Shown here: positions 50,720 through 60,363 of the stretch, piece by piece | Position numbering within the stretch: the stretch's first letter is position 1 | How the letters are laid out: every line of letters starts with the position of its first letter | Origin: Mitsuaria sp. WAJ17 | Lineage (GTDB): Bacteria > Pseudomonadota > Gammaproteobacteria > Burkholderiales > Burkholderiaceae_C | Direction of reading: 5' to 3' | Assembly (NCBI RefSeq): GCF_014174515.1 | Contig: NZ_JACJUG010000026.1 | Location: 1 to 64,000 of the forward strand | Length of the DNA: 64,000 nucleotides | Position numbers and translations under genes: made by a program | Notes under the pieces: model-generated | Told to the model about the DNA's origin: nothing | What the model saw: the letters and a program-made list of their open reading frames with translations, nothing else | Databases searched by the model: none

Positions 50720-52864
50720 ATGAGCACCCTGCAGAACCTCCTCGTCGAGCTGTTTGTCGAAGAGCTGCCGCCTAAGGCGCTCAAAAAATTGGGCGAATCT
50801 TTCGCCACCGCGCTGGCTGAGAGCCTCCGGGCCCAGGGCCTGGCTGCGGCCGATGCCGCCGTCACGCCCTTCGCCTCGCCTCGCCGCCTGGCCGTGCACG
50901 TGACGGGCGTGGCCGCCCGCGCCGCCGACCGCGCTGTCCAGCAAAAGCTCATGCCCGTGGCCGTGGCCCTGACGGCTGAGGGTCACCCCACGCCGGCCCT
51001 GCTGAAGAAGCTGGCCAGTCTGGGCGCGGACGCCAGCGTCGTGCCCCAGCTCAAGCGCCTGCCGGACGGCAAGGCCGAGGCGCTCTTCCTGGATTCCGTC
51101 GTTGCCGGCGCCTCCCTGGCCGAAGGCCTGCAGAAGGCCCTGGACGAGGCCCTGGCCAGGCTGCCCATCCCCAAGGTGATGAGCTACCAACTGGCCGACG
51201 GCTGGAGCAGCGTCCTCTTCGTGCGCCCGGCCCACGGCCTGGTGGCGCTGCACGGCATGACCGTGGTGCCCGTGGCCACGCTGGGCCTGCACTCCGGCCG
51301 CGAGACCCTGGGCCACCGCTTCGAGGCCGCGCAGCCGCGCATCACCATCGAAAGCGCCGACAGCTACGCCACTCAGCTGCGCGAGCAGGGCGCCGTGATC
51401 GCCAGCTTCAGCGAGCGCCGGGCCGAGATCCTGGCCCAGCTGAACGCTGCGGCCGCGAAGGAAGGCCTGAAGCCCATCGAGGACGAGGCCCTGCTGGACG
51501 AAGTCACGGCCCTGGTCGAGCGGCCCAATGTGCTGACCTGCCAGTTTGAGCCCGAGTTCCTGGCCGTGCCGCAGGAGTGCCTCATCCTCACGATGAAGGC
51601 CAACCAGAAGTACTTCCCGCTGCTCGATGCCGCGGGCAAACTGACGCACAAGTTCCTCGTCGTCTCCAACATCCGCCCGGCGGACGCCAGTGCGGTGACC
51701 GGTGGCAACGAGCGCGTGGTGCGCCCCCGCCTGTCGGACGCCAAGTTCTTCTACGACCAGGACCGCAAGAAGACTCTGGCCGAGCGGGTGCCAGGTCTTG
51801 CCAAGGTGGTCTACCACGGCAAGCTGGGCAGCCAGGGCGACCGCGCCGAGCGCGTGCGCGCCATTGCCCACGGCATCGTCAACATGCTGCGCATGGCCAC
51901 CGTGCCCTACACCGTCGAGGCCCGTGACGAATTCGAGGTGCTGGACAGCAAGGTGCAGCAGGCTGCCCAACTGGCCAAGGCCGACCTGCTGACCGACATG
52001 GTCGGCGAGTTCCCCGAGCTGCAGGGCATCATGGGCGCCTACTACGCCCGCCACGAGGGCCTGCGCGACGGCGTCGCCATCGCCATCGAGGACCACTACA
52101 AGCCGCGCTTCGCCGGTGACGCCCTGCCGCGCAACCACACCGGCACGGTCCTGGCCCTGGCTGACAAGCTGGAGACCCTGGTGGGCCTGTTCGGCATCGG
52201 CCAGCTGCCCACGGGTGACAAGGACCCCTTCGCCCTGCGCCGCCACGCGCTGGGTGTGATCCGCATCCTGGTCGAGAAGAACCTGCCGCTGGATCTGCCC
52301 GCGCTGATCGACACCGCCGCGCCGGCCTTTGGCGAGCTGATCTCCAACCCGCGCGAGGCCCTGCTCGGCTTCTTCGCGGACCGCGTGGCCGTCTCCCTGC
52401 GTGACCAGGGCTACAGCGCCCAGGAGGTCGATGCTGTGCTGGCCCTGAACCCCAGCCGCCTGGGCGACGTGCCCCGCCGCCTGGAGGCCGTGCGCGCCTT
52501 TGCTGCGCTGCCCGAGGCCGCTTCGCTGGCCGCCGCCAACAAGCGCGTCAGCAACATCCTCAAGAAGATCGAGGGTGAGCTGCCCACGGTCGTGGATGCC
52601 GCGCTGCTGAAGGAAGCCGCCGAGCAGGCCCTGGCCGCCGCGCTGGCCGAGGTCCAGCCCCAGGCCGACACGCTCTTCGAGCAGCACGACTACGCCGGCT
52701 CGCTGAAGGCCTTGGCCGCGCTGAAAGGCCCGGTCGATGCCTTCTTCGACGGCGTGATGGTCAATGCCGACGACGCCGCCCTGCGCGCCAACCGCCAGGC
52801 CCTCCTGAGCCGCCTGCACGGGGCCATGAACCGCGTGGCCGACCTCTCCCGCCTGGCTTCCTGA
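50720..52864 (+). CDS. glyS: Glycyl-tRNA synthetase beta subunit
   Basis: A 714-residue beta subunit, required for tRNA-Gly recognition. N-terminal LLVELFVEELPPKALKKLGE, the HD-like region SKFFYDQDRKKTLAERVPGL, LGSQGDRAERVRAIA and the C-terminal DALR-type anticodon-binding part (GSLKALAALKGPVDAFFDGVMVN, about 655-680) are typical. It begins 5 bases after glyQ. Length is normal (E. coli 689). A 1.3-kb-plus antisense open frame over it is only a GC-rich shadow. Confidence 0.97.
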   Translation: MSTLQNLLVELFVEELPPKALKKLGESFATALAESLRAQGLAAADAAVTPFASPRRLAVHVTGVAARAADRAVQQKLMPVAVALTAEGHPTPALLKKLASLGADASVVPQLKRLPDGKAEALFLDSVVAGASLAEGLQKALDEALARLPIPKVMSYQLADGWSSVLFVRPAHGLVALHGMTVVPVATLGLHSGRETLGHRFEAAQPRITIESADSYATQLREQGAVIASFSERRAEILAQLNAAAAKEGLKPIEDEALLDEVTALVERPNVLTCQFEPEFLAVPQECLILTMKANQKYFPLLDAAGKLTHKFLVVSNIRPADASAVTGGNERVVRPRLSDAKFFYDQDRKKTLAERVPGLAKVVYHGKLGSQGDRAERVRAIAHGIVNMLRMATVPYTVEARDEFEVLDSKVQQAAQLAKADLLTDMVGEFPELQGIMGAYYARHEGLRDGVAIAIEDHYKPRFAGDALPRNHTGTVLALADKLETLVGLFGIGQLPTGDKDPFALRRHALGVIRILVEKNLPLDLPALIDTAAPAFGELISNPREALLGFFADRVAVSLRDQGYSAQEVDAVLALNPSRLGDVPRRLEAVRAFAALPEAASLAAANKRVSNILKKIEGELPTVVDAALLKEAAEQALAAALAEVQPQADTLFEQHDYAGSLKALAALKGPVDAFFDGVMVNADDAALRANRQALLSRLHGAMNRVADLSRLAS

Positions 52865-52874
52865 GGAGCATCCC

Positions 52875-53525
52875 ATGCCCGCCCGTTCCGACCACAGCCA
52901 CAGCATGAAACTCGTCATCCTGGGGCGAGACGGGACGATCAACCGCTTCCGGGACGACCACGTCAAGTCGGTCGATGAGCTGGAGCCCCTGCCCGGGGCC
53001 CTGGAAGCGGTGGCACGGCTCAACCATGCCGGCTGGCACACGGTCATGGCCACCAACCAGCCCGGCATCGGCCGCGGGCTGCTGGACATGGCTTCGCTCA
53101 ACGCCGTGCACCAGCGCCTCAACCAGCTGCTGGCGGAGAAGGGCGGGCGGCTGGATGCCGTCTTCTTCTGCCCCCACGCGCCGGACGAGGGCTGCACCTG
53201 CCGCAAGCCGCTGCCGGGCCTGGTGACCCAGATCGGCGAGCGCTTCAACGTGGACCTGGCACAGGTGCACCTCGTGGGCGCCAGCCTCAAGGACCTGCAG
53301 ACCGCGCAGGCCGCCGGCTGCATCCCCCACCTGCTGCGCGGCGAGCGCCTGGGCCTGGCCGACGAAGGCCAGATCCAGGCCCAACTGGCCCAGGTGCCGG
53401 GCGCCCAGCTGCATGACAACCTGGCGAGCTTCGCCGAGCACCTGATCCAAGAAGAACGGCGCGCCCGGGCTGATGCCCGTGGCGAACAGCTGTCCCCCAA
53501 CACTGTTCCCGGAGACTTGAATTGA
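52875..53525 (+). CDS. GmhB-like HAD phosphatase with altered active site
   Basis: A 216-residue protein in the usual gmhB place between glyS and plsC. GmhB removes the 7-phosphate from heptose 1,7-bisphosphate in LPS core synthesis. The family zinc site is intact (CPHAPDEGCTCRKPLPGL). However, motif I, normally LDRDGTIN, reads LGRDGTIN: the nucleophile Asp is Gly (residue 17). Motif IV, normally VGDSxxD, reads VGASLKDL: a magnesium-binding Asp is Ala. The enzyme is therefore probably inactive as a phosphatase or has changed function. AGGAG lies six bases before 52875, giving a ten-residue extension before the common MKLVIL start. Confidence 0.82.
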   Translation: MPARSDHSHSMKLVILGRDGTINRFRDDHVKSVDELEPLPGALEAVARLNHAGWHTVMATNQPGIGRGLLDMASLNAVHQRLNQLLAEKGGRLDAVFFCPHAPDEGCTCRKPLPGLVTQIGERFNVDLAQVHLVGASLKDLQTAQAAGCIPHLLRGERLGLADEGQIQAQLAQVPGAQLHDNLASFAEHLIQEERRARADARGEQLSPNTVPGDLN

Positions 53526-54292
53526 GCCTGCTGCTGTCGGCGATCCGCTCGCTGATCTTTGTCCTCTTCCTGATCATCACCGTCATCCCCTGGGCCCTGT
53601 TCGCGGTCCTGCTGTCCCTGTTCACGCGGGGTGACAAGGTCTACTGGACCTGCGCCGGCTGGCTGGCGCTGGCCATCTGGGGCGCCAAGGTGATCTGCGG
53701 CGTCAAGTACCGCGTGCAGGGCATGGAGCATCTGCCCAGTCGCGCCGACCGAAGGAATGCGGTGATCCTGCTGTCCAAGCACCAGAGCACCTGGGAGACC
53801 TTCGCCTACCCGGCCATCATGACCCACCCCATGGCCTATGTGTTCAAGCGCGAGCTGCTCTACGTGCCTTTCTTCGGCTGGGCTATGGCGGCCATGGACA
53901 TGATCCACATCGACCGTGGTCGCCGCTCCGAGGCCTGGGCCAAGGTGCTCAAGCAGGGCAAGCGCATGGCCGAGCTGGGCAACTGGGTGATCATGTTCCC
54001 CGAGGGCACCCGCATCGCCCGCGGCCAGAAGGGCGAGTACAAGAGCGGCGGCACCCGCCTGGCCGTGGCCACCGGCGTGCCGGTGGTGCCCATCGCTGCG
54101 ACCTCGGCCCGCTGCTGGCCGCGCAAGAGCTTCTTGCTGCGTCCCGGCGTGGTGGACATCTCCATCGGTCGCCCCATCCCTTCGGTGGGCCGCGAGCCGG
54201 TCGAGCTGATGAAGCAGGTGGAGGACTGGATTGAGTCCGAGATGCGCCGCCTGGATCCCGAGGCCTATCAAGACCCGACCCCGGCGTCTTGA
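53522..54292 (+). CDS. plsC: 1-acylglycerol-3-phosphate acyltransferase
   Basis: A 256-residue membrane acyltransferase making phosphatidic acid from lysophosphatidic acid. N-terminal membrane segment (SLIFVLFLIITVIPWALFAVLL), catalytic motif SKHQSTWE (the usual HX4D with Glu in place of Asp, common in this branch), VFKRELLYVPFFGW, FPEGTR and VPVVPIA. It starts with TTG in a TTGA overlap with the GmhB-like stop, with GGAG eight bases upstream. The coupling keeps phospholipid and (ancestral) LPS-core genes together. Confidence 0.9.
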   Translation: MSLLLSAIRSLIFVLFLIITVIPWALFAVLLSLFTRGDKVYWTCAGWLALAIWGAKVICGVKYRVQGMEHLPSRADRRNAVILLSKHQSTWETFAYPAIMTHPMAYVFKRELLYVPFFGWAMAAMDMIHIDRGRRSEAWAKVLKQGKRMAELGNWVIMFPEGTRIARGQKGEYKSGGTRLAVATGVPVVPIAATSARCWPRKSFLLRPGVVDISIGRPIPSVGREPVELMKQVEDWIESEMRRLDPEAYQDPTPAS

Positions 54293-54335
54293 TGGTACTC
54301 GCAGGGTCGGTCTTCCACCCGTAAACTTGGCGGCC

Positions 54336-55286
54336 ATGCTGCATCGCCTGGCCGGCCTCTTCCAGTACGTCCAGCTCTCGCTGTTCGAGCGGGAGCCTGA
54401 GCCGCCTTCCGCGTCGGCGCCCCAGGAGCCGGCGCCGCCCGTGCGCAGGCCGCCGCGCCGCTCCAGCATGCCGCCTTCGCCCTTGCAGTCCCCGCCTCCT
54501 GCGCCCGCCATCCCCACCGCACCCGCACGCAGCGTGCAACTGGGCACGGCGCAGGTCGACTACGAACTGCGCCGGGCGCGGCGCCGCAGCATCGGCTTCA
54601 CCATCAGCGAGGCCGGCCTGCGGGTCAGCGCGCCCAAGTGGGTGCCCGTGGGCGAGATCGAGCGCGCCCTGCAGCACAAGGCCGCTTGGATCCTGCGCAA
54701 GCTGCAGGAGCAGCGGGATCGCACCGAGCGCCTGGCGGCCGCGCAGATCCGCTGGGCGGATGGCTGCGTGGTGCCCTACCTGGGCCAGGATCTCATCATC
54801 GTGCTGGACCCCTCGGCTGAGCGCCTGCCGCTCAAGGCCCGGCTGGATTCCGGCCTGACCGATCCCCAGCCCAGCCTGGCCAGCGTGCCGCGCCAGACGC
54901 TTTACCTGGGCCTGCCACAGGAGGCCGCCCCACAGCAGATCCGTGATGCCGTGCTGAGCTGGCTGCAGGCCCAGGCGCGCAGCCTCTTTACCCAGCGCTG
55001 CGCGCATTTCGCGACCCAGATGGGCGTGCGCATCAGCCGCCTGCGCCTGTCCTCGGCCCAGACCCGCTGGGGCAGCGCCAGCATCGACGGCTCGGTGCGG
55101 CTGAACTGGCGGCTGATCCACTTCGAGCCCGCCACCATCGACTACGTTGTGGTGCATGAACTGGCCCATTTGCACGAAATGAACCACAGCCCGCGCTTCT
55201 GGGCCGTGGTGGGGGCCGTGCTGCCCGACTATGAGCAGGCCCGCCATCAGTTGCGCCGCGCCGCCCTGCCTGATTTCAGCGAGTGA
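54336..55286 (+). CDS. YgjP/SprT-like metallopeptidase (DUF45)
   Basis: A 316-residue protein. Residues 1-65 are Pro/Ser-rich and probably disordered. The conserved part is the YgjP/WSS1-like metallopeptidase: RRSIGFTISEAGLRVSAPKW, SAQTRWGSASIDGSVRLNWRL and the zinc motif HELAH in VVVHELAHLHEMNHSPRFW (about residues 272-290), where the later His is the third ligand. The activity is predicted only; relatives act in protein or DNA-protein crosslink removal. It is last in the glyQ-glyS-gmhB-plsC block, 43 bases after plsC. Confidence 0.87.
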   Translation: MLHRLAGLFQYVQLSLFEREPEPPSASAPQEPAPPVRRPPRRSSMPPSPLQSPPPAPAIPTAPARSVQLGTAQVDYELRRARRRSIGFTISEAGLRVSAPKWVPVGEIERALQHKAAWILRKLQEQRDRTERLAAAQIRWADGCVVPYLGQDLIIVLDPSAERLPLKARLDSGLTDPQPSLASVPRQTLYLGLPQEAAPQQIRDAVLSWLQAQARSLFTQRCAHFATQMGVRISRLRLSSAQTRWGSASIDGSVRLNWRLIHFEPATIDYVVVHELAHLHEMNHSPRFWAVVGAVLPDYEQARHQLRRAALPDFSE

Positions 55287-55374
55287 TACCGGCCTGATGC
55301 CGATCTCCCCCTTAAGGAGGATAGGCGCCGCTGGACTGCCAAACGCACACTCTGACCTACAAGCTGTCATCACG

Positions 55375-55587
55375 ACACGGCCCCGGCAGCCCTGAGAGGA
55401 ACAGGGCGGCCAACAGCAGAGCCAGGATCCGCGATCAACGCGGCCGCTTTGCCCGGGGGCCGTGTTCAGGGGATCCCAGCTGATTCGACTGGGATCAGCT
55501 GCGGGTCGCCGAGCCAGGGTTCAGCCCGGCCCGATCGACAATCAAAAGGATTCCGCCGTCGTGCAAGCGTCGGCGGTTTTTCTTTTT
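55375..55587 (+). ncRNA. Candidate structured RNA or 3' structure in convergent gap
   Basis: The convergent gap 55287-55614 has no open gene but much dyad symmetry. ACACGGCCCC (55375-55384) can pair with GGGGCCGTGT (55456-55465). GATCCCAG/CTGGGATC (55472-55496) and CAGCTGAT/ATCAGCTG (55477-55501) overlap, so only one can form at a time. The stretch ends in a terminator with a long T run. It matches no RNA family I know: tmRNA, 6S, SRP RNA, RNase P and tRNA features are absent. Confidence 0.35.
55553..55587 (+). terminator. Rho-independent terminator
   Basis: CCGCCG, 12-base loop, CGGCGG, then TTTTTCTTTTT on the plus strand. It lies 267 bases beyond the peptidase stop, which is far for that gene, so it may end an unannotated transcript starting inside the gap. 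On the minus strand it also lies just past the MBL hydrolase stop. Confidence 0.8.
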
Positions 55588-55602
55588 GGGGGCAGGTCTT
55601 GC
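55588..55602. repeat. Short recurrent motif GGGG(T)CAGGTCTTGC, copy 3
   Basis: Fifteen-base copy (GGGGGCAGGTCTTGC) abutting the T run of the 55553-55587 terminator and 12 bases beyond the MBL hydrolase stop. Confidence 0.5.
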
Positions 55603-55614
55603 TGCTGCTGCGGC

Positions 55615-56688
55615 TCAGGCGCGGAAGCGCAATACGCCGTCGCTGCCGCGCTCGCGCCGCAGCTGGCCTTGCAGCCACAGGGCGTTCAGGTGGGCAATGG
55701 ACTCGCCCATCGCGAAGGTGGTCTGGTGCAGGTCCAGTGGGCGCTTGAAGAGCAGGGGCAGGAGCTCCGCCGCGTGGCAGGGCTGCTCGGCGCAGGCCTG
55801 CAGCACCTCGGCCAGCCGCTCCTGGTGGTGTTCCTGCAGCTGCGCCACGCGCGGATGCATGCCGCGGAACGGCCGGCCATGCGAGGGCAGCACCAGGGTG
55901 TCAGCCGGCAGCTCCAGCAGGGCGGCCAGAGAATCCAGGTAGAGCTGCAGGGGGTTGGCTTCGGGCTCGACATCCACCACGCTGACGTTGGTGGAAATGC
56001 GCGGCAGCAGCATGTCGCCCGAGATCAGCACGGGCGCACCGTCCTCGCGGAAGAAGCTCAGGTGTTCCGGCGCATGGCCATAGCCGCCGATGCAGCGCCA
56101 GCGCGCACCGCCTATCGTCACCACCTGCCCCGGCATCAAGCGGCGGTAGCTGGCGGGCACGGCGGGCACCATGCTGGGGTAGTAGCTGGCCCGGCCGCGG
56201 ATCTTGGCCTGGGCCTCGGGGTCCGTCAGCCCGTGGCTGGCGAAGAAGGCGGCCGCCGCCTCGCCGCCCATGCCCACGGTGGAGCTGCTGGCGATGCGGG
56301 CCAGGTTGTAGTCCGCCGCGCTCATCCACAGACGGCAGGGCTGCTCGGGCGTGCTGAAGCGCTCAGTGAGCCAGGCGGCCAGGCCCAGGTGGTCGGGGTG
56401 GAAGTGCGTGACCAGCACCCGCTGCAGGGGCTCGCCCTGCAGGCCCTGCTTGAGCACCTGCTCCCAAAGGCTGCGGGTGTCCTCATTGGCCACGCCACAG
56501 TCCACCAGGGTCCAGCCGCTGCGGCCATCGATCTCGTCGCGCAGCAGCCAGAGGTTGATGTGGTCCAGCGCAAAGGGCAAGCCCATGCGCACCCAGGCCA
56601 GGCCCGGTTCCAGGGCCAGCAGGCCGCCGGCCTCAGGCAGGGTCTCGCCCCAGGGATAGTTCAGTTCGGATTCGCGTGGATTGGCCAT
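55615..56688 (-). CDS. MBL-fold metallo-hydrolase
   Basis: A 357-residue metallo-beta-lactamase-fold hydrolase. Metal motif THFHPDHLG (about 96-104), then YGHAPEHLSF (His ligand), LISGDMLLP (bridging Asp) and LPSHGRPF (last His). The C-terminal helical domain (RVAQLQEHHQERLAEVLQAC) is like that of LACTB2-type and acyl-CoA-linked MBL proteins. Substrate unknown, perhaps a thioester or lactone. ATG at 56688 preferred over an upstream TTG. It is divergent from the LiuR-like gene, with an operator between, which hints at a role in branched-chain or acyl-CoA catabolism. Confidence 0.85.
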   Translation of the reverse strand: MANPRESELNYPWGETLPEAGGLLALEPGLAWVRMGLPFALDHINLWLLRDEIDGRSGWTLVDCGVANEDTRSLWEQVLKQGLQGEPLQRVLVTHFHPDHLGLAAWLTERFSTPEQPCRLWMSAADYNLARIASSSTVGMGGEAAAAFFASHGLTDPEAQAKIRGRASYYPSMVPAVPASYRRLMPGQVVTIGGARWRCIGGYGHAPEHLSFFREDGAPVLISGDMLLPRISTNVSVVDVEPEANPLQLYLDSLAALLELPADTLVLPSHGRPFRGMHPRVAQLQEHHQERLAEVLQACAEQPCHAAELLPLLFKRPLDLHQTTFAMGESIAHLNALWLQGQLRRERGSDGVLRFRA

Positions 56689-56706
56689 GGGCGGCAAGGG
56701 CTTAGA

Positions 56707-56728
56707 CTAACGTTAACGTAAACGTCAT
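56707..56728. promoter_or_regulatory. LiuR-type operator between MBL hydrolase and regulator
   Basis: Imperfect 22-bp dyad: left half CTAACGTTAAC, right half GTAAACGTCAT. It matches the perfect icmF site (33814-33835) at 18 of 22 positions by hand alignment. It lies 19 bases before the MBL start and 17 before the regulator start, so bound protein would act on both genes. Confidence 0.68.
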
Positions 56729-56744
56729 TCAGCGCAGTGTAGCC

Positions 56745-57227
56745 ATGAGCCCCTCGTCCGACCTGAGTTCCCCAGCAAACGCCCTCGCGGGGACCGAGGA
56801 CGCGGGCGACGCTTCCGCGACTCTTCCCCTGGACGCCTCGCTCGAAGGCGGCTCCCGCCTGTTCACCATCACCGAGCTGGCGGCCGAATTCGATATCACG
56901 CCCCGCGCCATCCGCTTCTACGAGGACATGGGCCTGCTGAGCCCCGCGCGCGAGGGCCGCAACCGCGTCTACACCCACCGCGATCGCACCCGCCTCAAGC
57001 TGACCCTGCGCGGCAAGCGGTTGGGCCTTTCGCTGCAGGAAATCAAGCAGCTGGTGGATATGTACGACGCCGCCGGCGCTGACACCGCGCCCCAGCTCAA
57101 GGCCTTCCTCGAAGTGCTGGCCCAGCACCGCCGCCAGCTGGAGCAACAGCTGGAGGACATCGAGGTCACGCTGGAGGAAATCAGCCAGCACGAGGAGCGC
57201 TGCCGGGCGCTGCTGGCGCAGCGCTGA
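56745..57227 (+). CDS. MerR-family regulator, LiuR-like
   Basis: A 160-residue regulator. After a 35-residue low-complexity start comes the MerR helix-turn-helix and wing (FTITELAAEFDITPRAIRFY, EDMGLLSPAREGRNRVYTHRD) and a dimer coiled coil (about 110-155). There is no metal-binding Cys. The IRFYEDMGLLSP and TLRGKRLGLSLQEIKQLVDMY blocks are those of LiuR, which represses branched-chain amino acid and acyl-CoA degradation genes in proteobacteria. Palindromes of the expected kind lie directly upstream and before icmF. Assignment as LiuR is by resemblance. Confidence 0.85.
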   Translation: MSPSSDLSSPANALAGTEDAGDASATLPLDASLEGGSRLFTITELAAEFDITPRAIRFYEDMGLLSPAREGRNRVYTHRDRTRLKLTLRGKRLGLSLQEIKQLVDMYDAAGADTAPQLKAFLEVLAQHRRQLEQQLEDIEVTLEEISQHEERCRALLAQR

Positions 57228-57242
57228 GCGCTCAGTCGCCCC

Positions 57243-59660
57243 TCAGCCGTGCAAGGCGGCGATGGGCCTCAATGCCATGGCCTGCAGGCCGTGGCGCAGG
57301 CTGGCCAGCGCCGCGACAGCCAGCAGGCCCGTCAAGGCCAGGAACTGCGGCCACGCGCCCAGGGCCGCGCGGTCTGCAAAGCCGCCCAGGTAGAGCTGCC
57401 CCAGCGCCCACGACAGAGGCACGCCCAGCAGCGTGCCGGCCAGCAGCAGCAGGGCCAGCTCCCTGCCCATCCGCCCAAGGGCCTGCCAGGGGCCCGCGCC
57501 ATGCAGCTTGCGCAGCACGATCTCGCGGGCGTGGCGCTGCACCAGGTGGGCTGACAGCGCGTAGATGCCGAAGCCCGCGATGGCCAGGGCCAGCACGGCG
57601 CACAGCGTCACCAGCCTGCCCAGGCGCAGGTCCTGGGTGTAGGGTTCCATGAGGGTGTCGGCCAGGCGCTCCAGCTGCAGACGCTGCTGCGGAAAGTGGC
57701 GCGCCCAGAGGGCCTTCAGCGCGCCCTCGTCCAGGGGCGCCAGCGTGCGGACATTGAGCACGCCGGCCTCGCGCTCGCTGGCCTGCTCGGGCGGCAACTG
57801 CAGGCGAAAGGCCTGTGGCAGCTGCGCCTCGCGTGTGCTCTCCAGCGCAAGATGGGCGATCACGGCCACGATGCGGCTGTACTGCGCCGACTGATCCAGG
57901 CCGCGGGCCTGCTCGGGGATCCGCTGTCCGATGGCGTCCCGCGGGTCCGCCCAGCCCAGGGCCTTCGCCGCCAGGGTGTCGATCACCAGGCGCTGCTCAG
58001 CGGTCGATGGTGGCTCGATCCGGCCCGCCAGGGGGCGGACGCGATAGAGCTCGAAGAAGTCGGCATCGACCAGCTGTACCCGCGCCGTGGTCTGCAGCGG
58101 CGGGCGCTCAAGCCGGGCTTCCTGCACCTCGCGCCCCGAGCCCAGGATCCACGCCGTCCAGGCCATCCCCTGGACGCCGGGCAGTCGGGCCAGGGACTCG
58201 CGCAGGGCGTCCAGCTGTGTTCGGCTCGTTCCATCGGGCAGGGTCAGGGCCAGCAAGCCTTGCGGTTGGTAGCCCAGCTCGCGCCGCAGAACGTGCGCGT
58301 TCTGGCCCCAGACCGTGAGGGCCATGGCAAGGACCAGCAGGGCGCTGCCGAACTGCAGGCCGCCGAAGAGCCGGCGCAGCCAGGGGCCCGAGCGGCCCTC
58401 GCCGGCCAGCCGGCCCTGCAAGGCCTCGGCACTGCGCAGGCGCCAGGCCAGCCAGGCGGGGTAGGCCGCGATCACCAGGGTGCTCAGCATCATCAGGCCA
58501 AGGGCCAGCAGCAGGCCAGGCCAGGAGACGATCTCTGGCGCAGGCAGCTCCAGCACATCTGCCATCCAGGGCGCCAGCAGCCAGGCCAGCAGCAGTCCCA
58601 GCCCGCCCGCCAGCAGGGACTGCAGGCCGGCCTCGGCCAGGCTCAACCCCAGCAGCGAGGCCGGGCTGGCGCCCAGGCTCTTGCGGATGGCCATTTCGCG
58701 CTGGCGTTGCAGCATGCGCACGCCGCCCAGGTTGACGGCATTGACGAGGGCCAGCACGCACAGCAGCAGGGCGGCCCCCAGCAGGGCCGTCAGCACCTGC
58801 CGCTGCGCCTGGCCGGCGCGGCCCTCGAAGGCCTGCGCGCTCAGCGGCAGGGCGCGCATGAAGGCGGCCTTGCGCCCGTCGGCCACCCAGTCTGGCGGCA
58901 GCTGGGCGATCACGGGACTGTGGTCCAGCAGGGACTGCGCCAGCGCTCCGAGCTGCGTCGTGCTGGCGCCTGGCGCGAGCCGTCCCCAGACCTGGCCGTT
59001 CATGAAGAACCAGGCCGTCTTGAGCTCCTGGCCCAAGCCGGCGGCCGGGCTGTCGAAGTTCACCATCAGTTCGGCCTGCACCGGGTGGCGCGGGGAGGGC
59101 GAGGCCACCACCGCGCCAATCGTGAGCGTGTGCAGCCCCAGTCTCACCGGCTGATCCAGCACCTCGACGCGACCGAAGCTGCGGCGAGCGAAGGCTTCCG
59201 TGACGACGATGCGGTCCGGCCGTGACAGCGCCTCCTGCGCATCGCCCTGCAGCGAGCGAAGCGCAAAGAGCCGGGCCAGAGTCGGATCCATGGCTGCTGT
59301 CAGCAGTTCCCGGCCCTCGTCGAGCGGGCCGACGCCGCTGAGCTGCATCCGGCGGCGGGCCTCGACGTAGCGCCCCAGGTCCGTGAGCGGCGCGCGGGCC
59401 TGCCGCAGGGCGTCATAGAAGGCGAAGGGGGTGCGCAGGAACCAGTCTTCCTGGCGGTCGGGCATATTGCCCTTAAAGTCGATCAGCACGATGCGATCGG
59501 GGTCCTGCAACTGGCGGTCCGGCAGCAGGCGATCGGCGATCAGGGTGCTCAGCAGCAGGCAGGCCGCCAGGGCCAGGGCGAGGCCGCCCAGGCTGGCCAG
59601 GGTGTGTAGCGGCGCGGCGGCCATCTGGCGCCGGGCGACGCGGAGGTCGAGTAAGGACAT
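57243..59660 (-). CDS. MacB-like ABC transporter permease (FtsX domains)
   Basis: An 805-residue membrane protein with two FtsX modules: helix at about 20-40, large periplasmic domain (45-285), three helices (about 290-420), second periplasmic part and final helices (about 690-805). The cytoplasmic motif REMAIRKSLGAS (first module) and REIVLRKLHGAG (second) are the coupling elements for the ATPase. Unlike MacB itself, which has one four-helix module, this has a duplicated eight-helix form. AGGAG precedes the ATG at 59660. It is third in the exporter operon. Confidence 0.87.
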   Translation of the reverse strand: MSLLDLRVARRQMAAAPLHTLASLGGLALALAACLLLSTLIADRLLPDRQLQDPDRIVLIDFKGNMPDRQEDWFLRTPFAFYDALRQARAPLTDLGRYVEARRRMQLSGVGPLDEGRELLTAAMDPTLARLFALRSLQGDAQEALSRPDRIVVTEAFARRSFGRVEVLDQPVRLGLHTLTIGAVVASPSPRHPVQAELMVNFDSPAAGLGQELKTAWFFMNGQVWGRLAPGASTTQLGALAQSLLDHSPVIAQLPPDWVADGRKAAFMRALPLSAQAFEGRAGQAQRQVLTALLGAALLLCVLALVNAVNLGGVRMLQRQREMAIRKSLGASPASLLGLSLAEAGLQSLLAGGLGLLLAWLLAPWMADVLELPAPEIVSWPGLLLALGLMMLSTLVIAAYPAWLAWRLRSAEALQGRLAGEGRSGPWLRRLFGGLQFGSALLVLAMALTVWGQNAHVLRRELGYQPQGLLALTLPDGTSRTQLDALRESLARLPGVQGMAWTAWILGSGREVQEARLERPPLQTTARVQLVDADFFELYRVRPLAGRIEPPSTAEQRLVIDTLAAKALGWADPRDAIGQRIPEQARGLDQSAQYSRIVAVIAHLALESTREAQLPQAFRLQLPPEQASEREAGVLNVRTLAPLDEGALKALWARHFPQQRLQLERLADTLMEPYTQDLRLGRLVTLCAVLALAIAGFGIYALSAHLVQRHAREIVLRKLHGAGPWQALGRMGRELALLLLAGTLLGVPLSWALGQLYLGGFADRAALGAWPQFLALTGLLAVAALASLRHGLQAMALRPIAALHG

Positions 59661-59670
59661 GGGCTGCTCC

Positions 59671-60348
<678 letters not shown>

Positions 60349-60363
60349 CGCGGTCTCCGTGGA

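Noticed and set aside
50600..54547. Very long minus-strand open frame (over 1300 codons) across glyS, gmhB and plsC
   Set aside because: It lies antisense to genes with clear family signatures, has low-complexity His/Gln/Gly-rich content, and is a normal shadow effect in GC-rich DNA.
55287..55614. tmRNA, 6S RNA, SRP RNA or tRNA in the convergent gap
   Set aside because: No tRNA-like acceptor and T arm with CCA, no tag peptide frame, no SRP tetraloop region and no 6S central bubble pattern were found.
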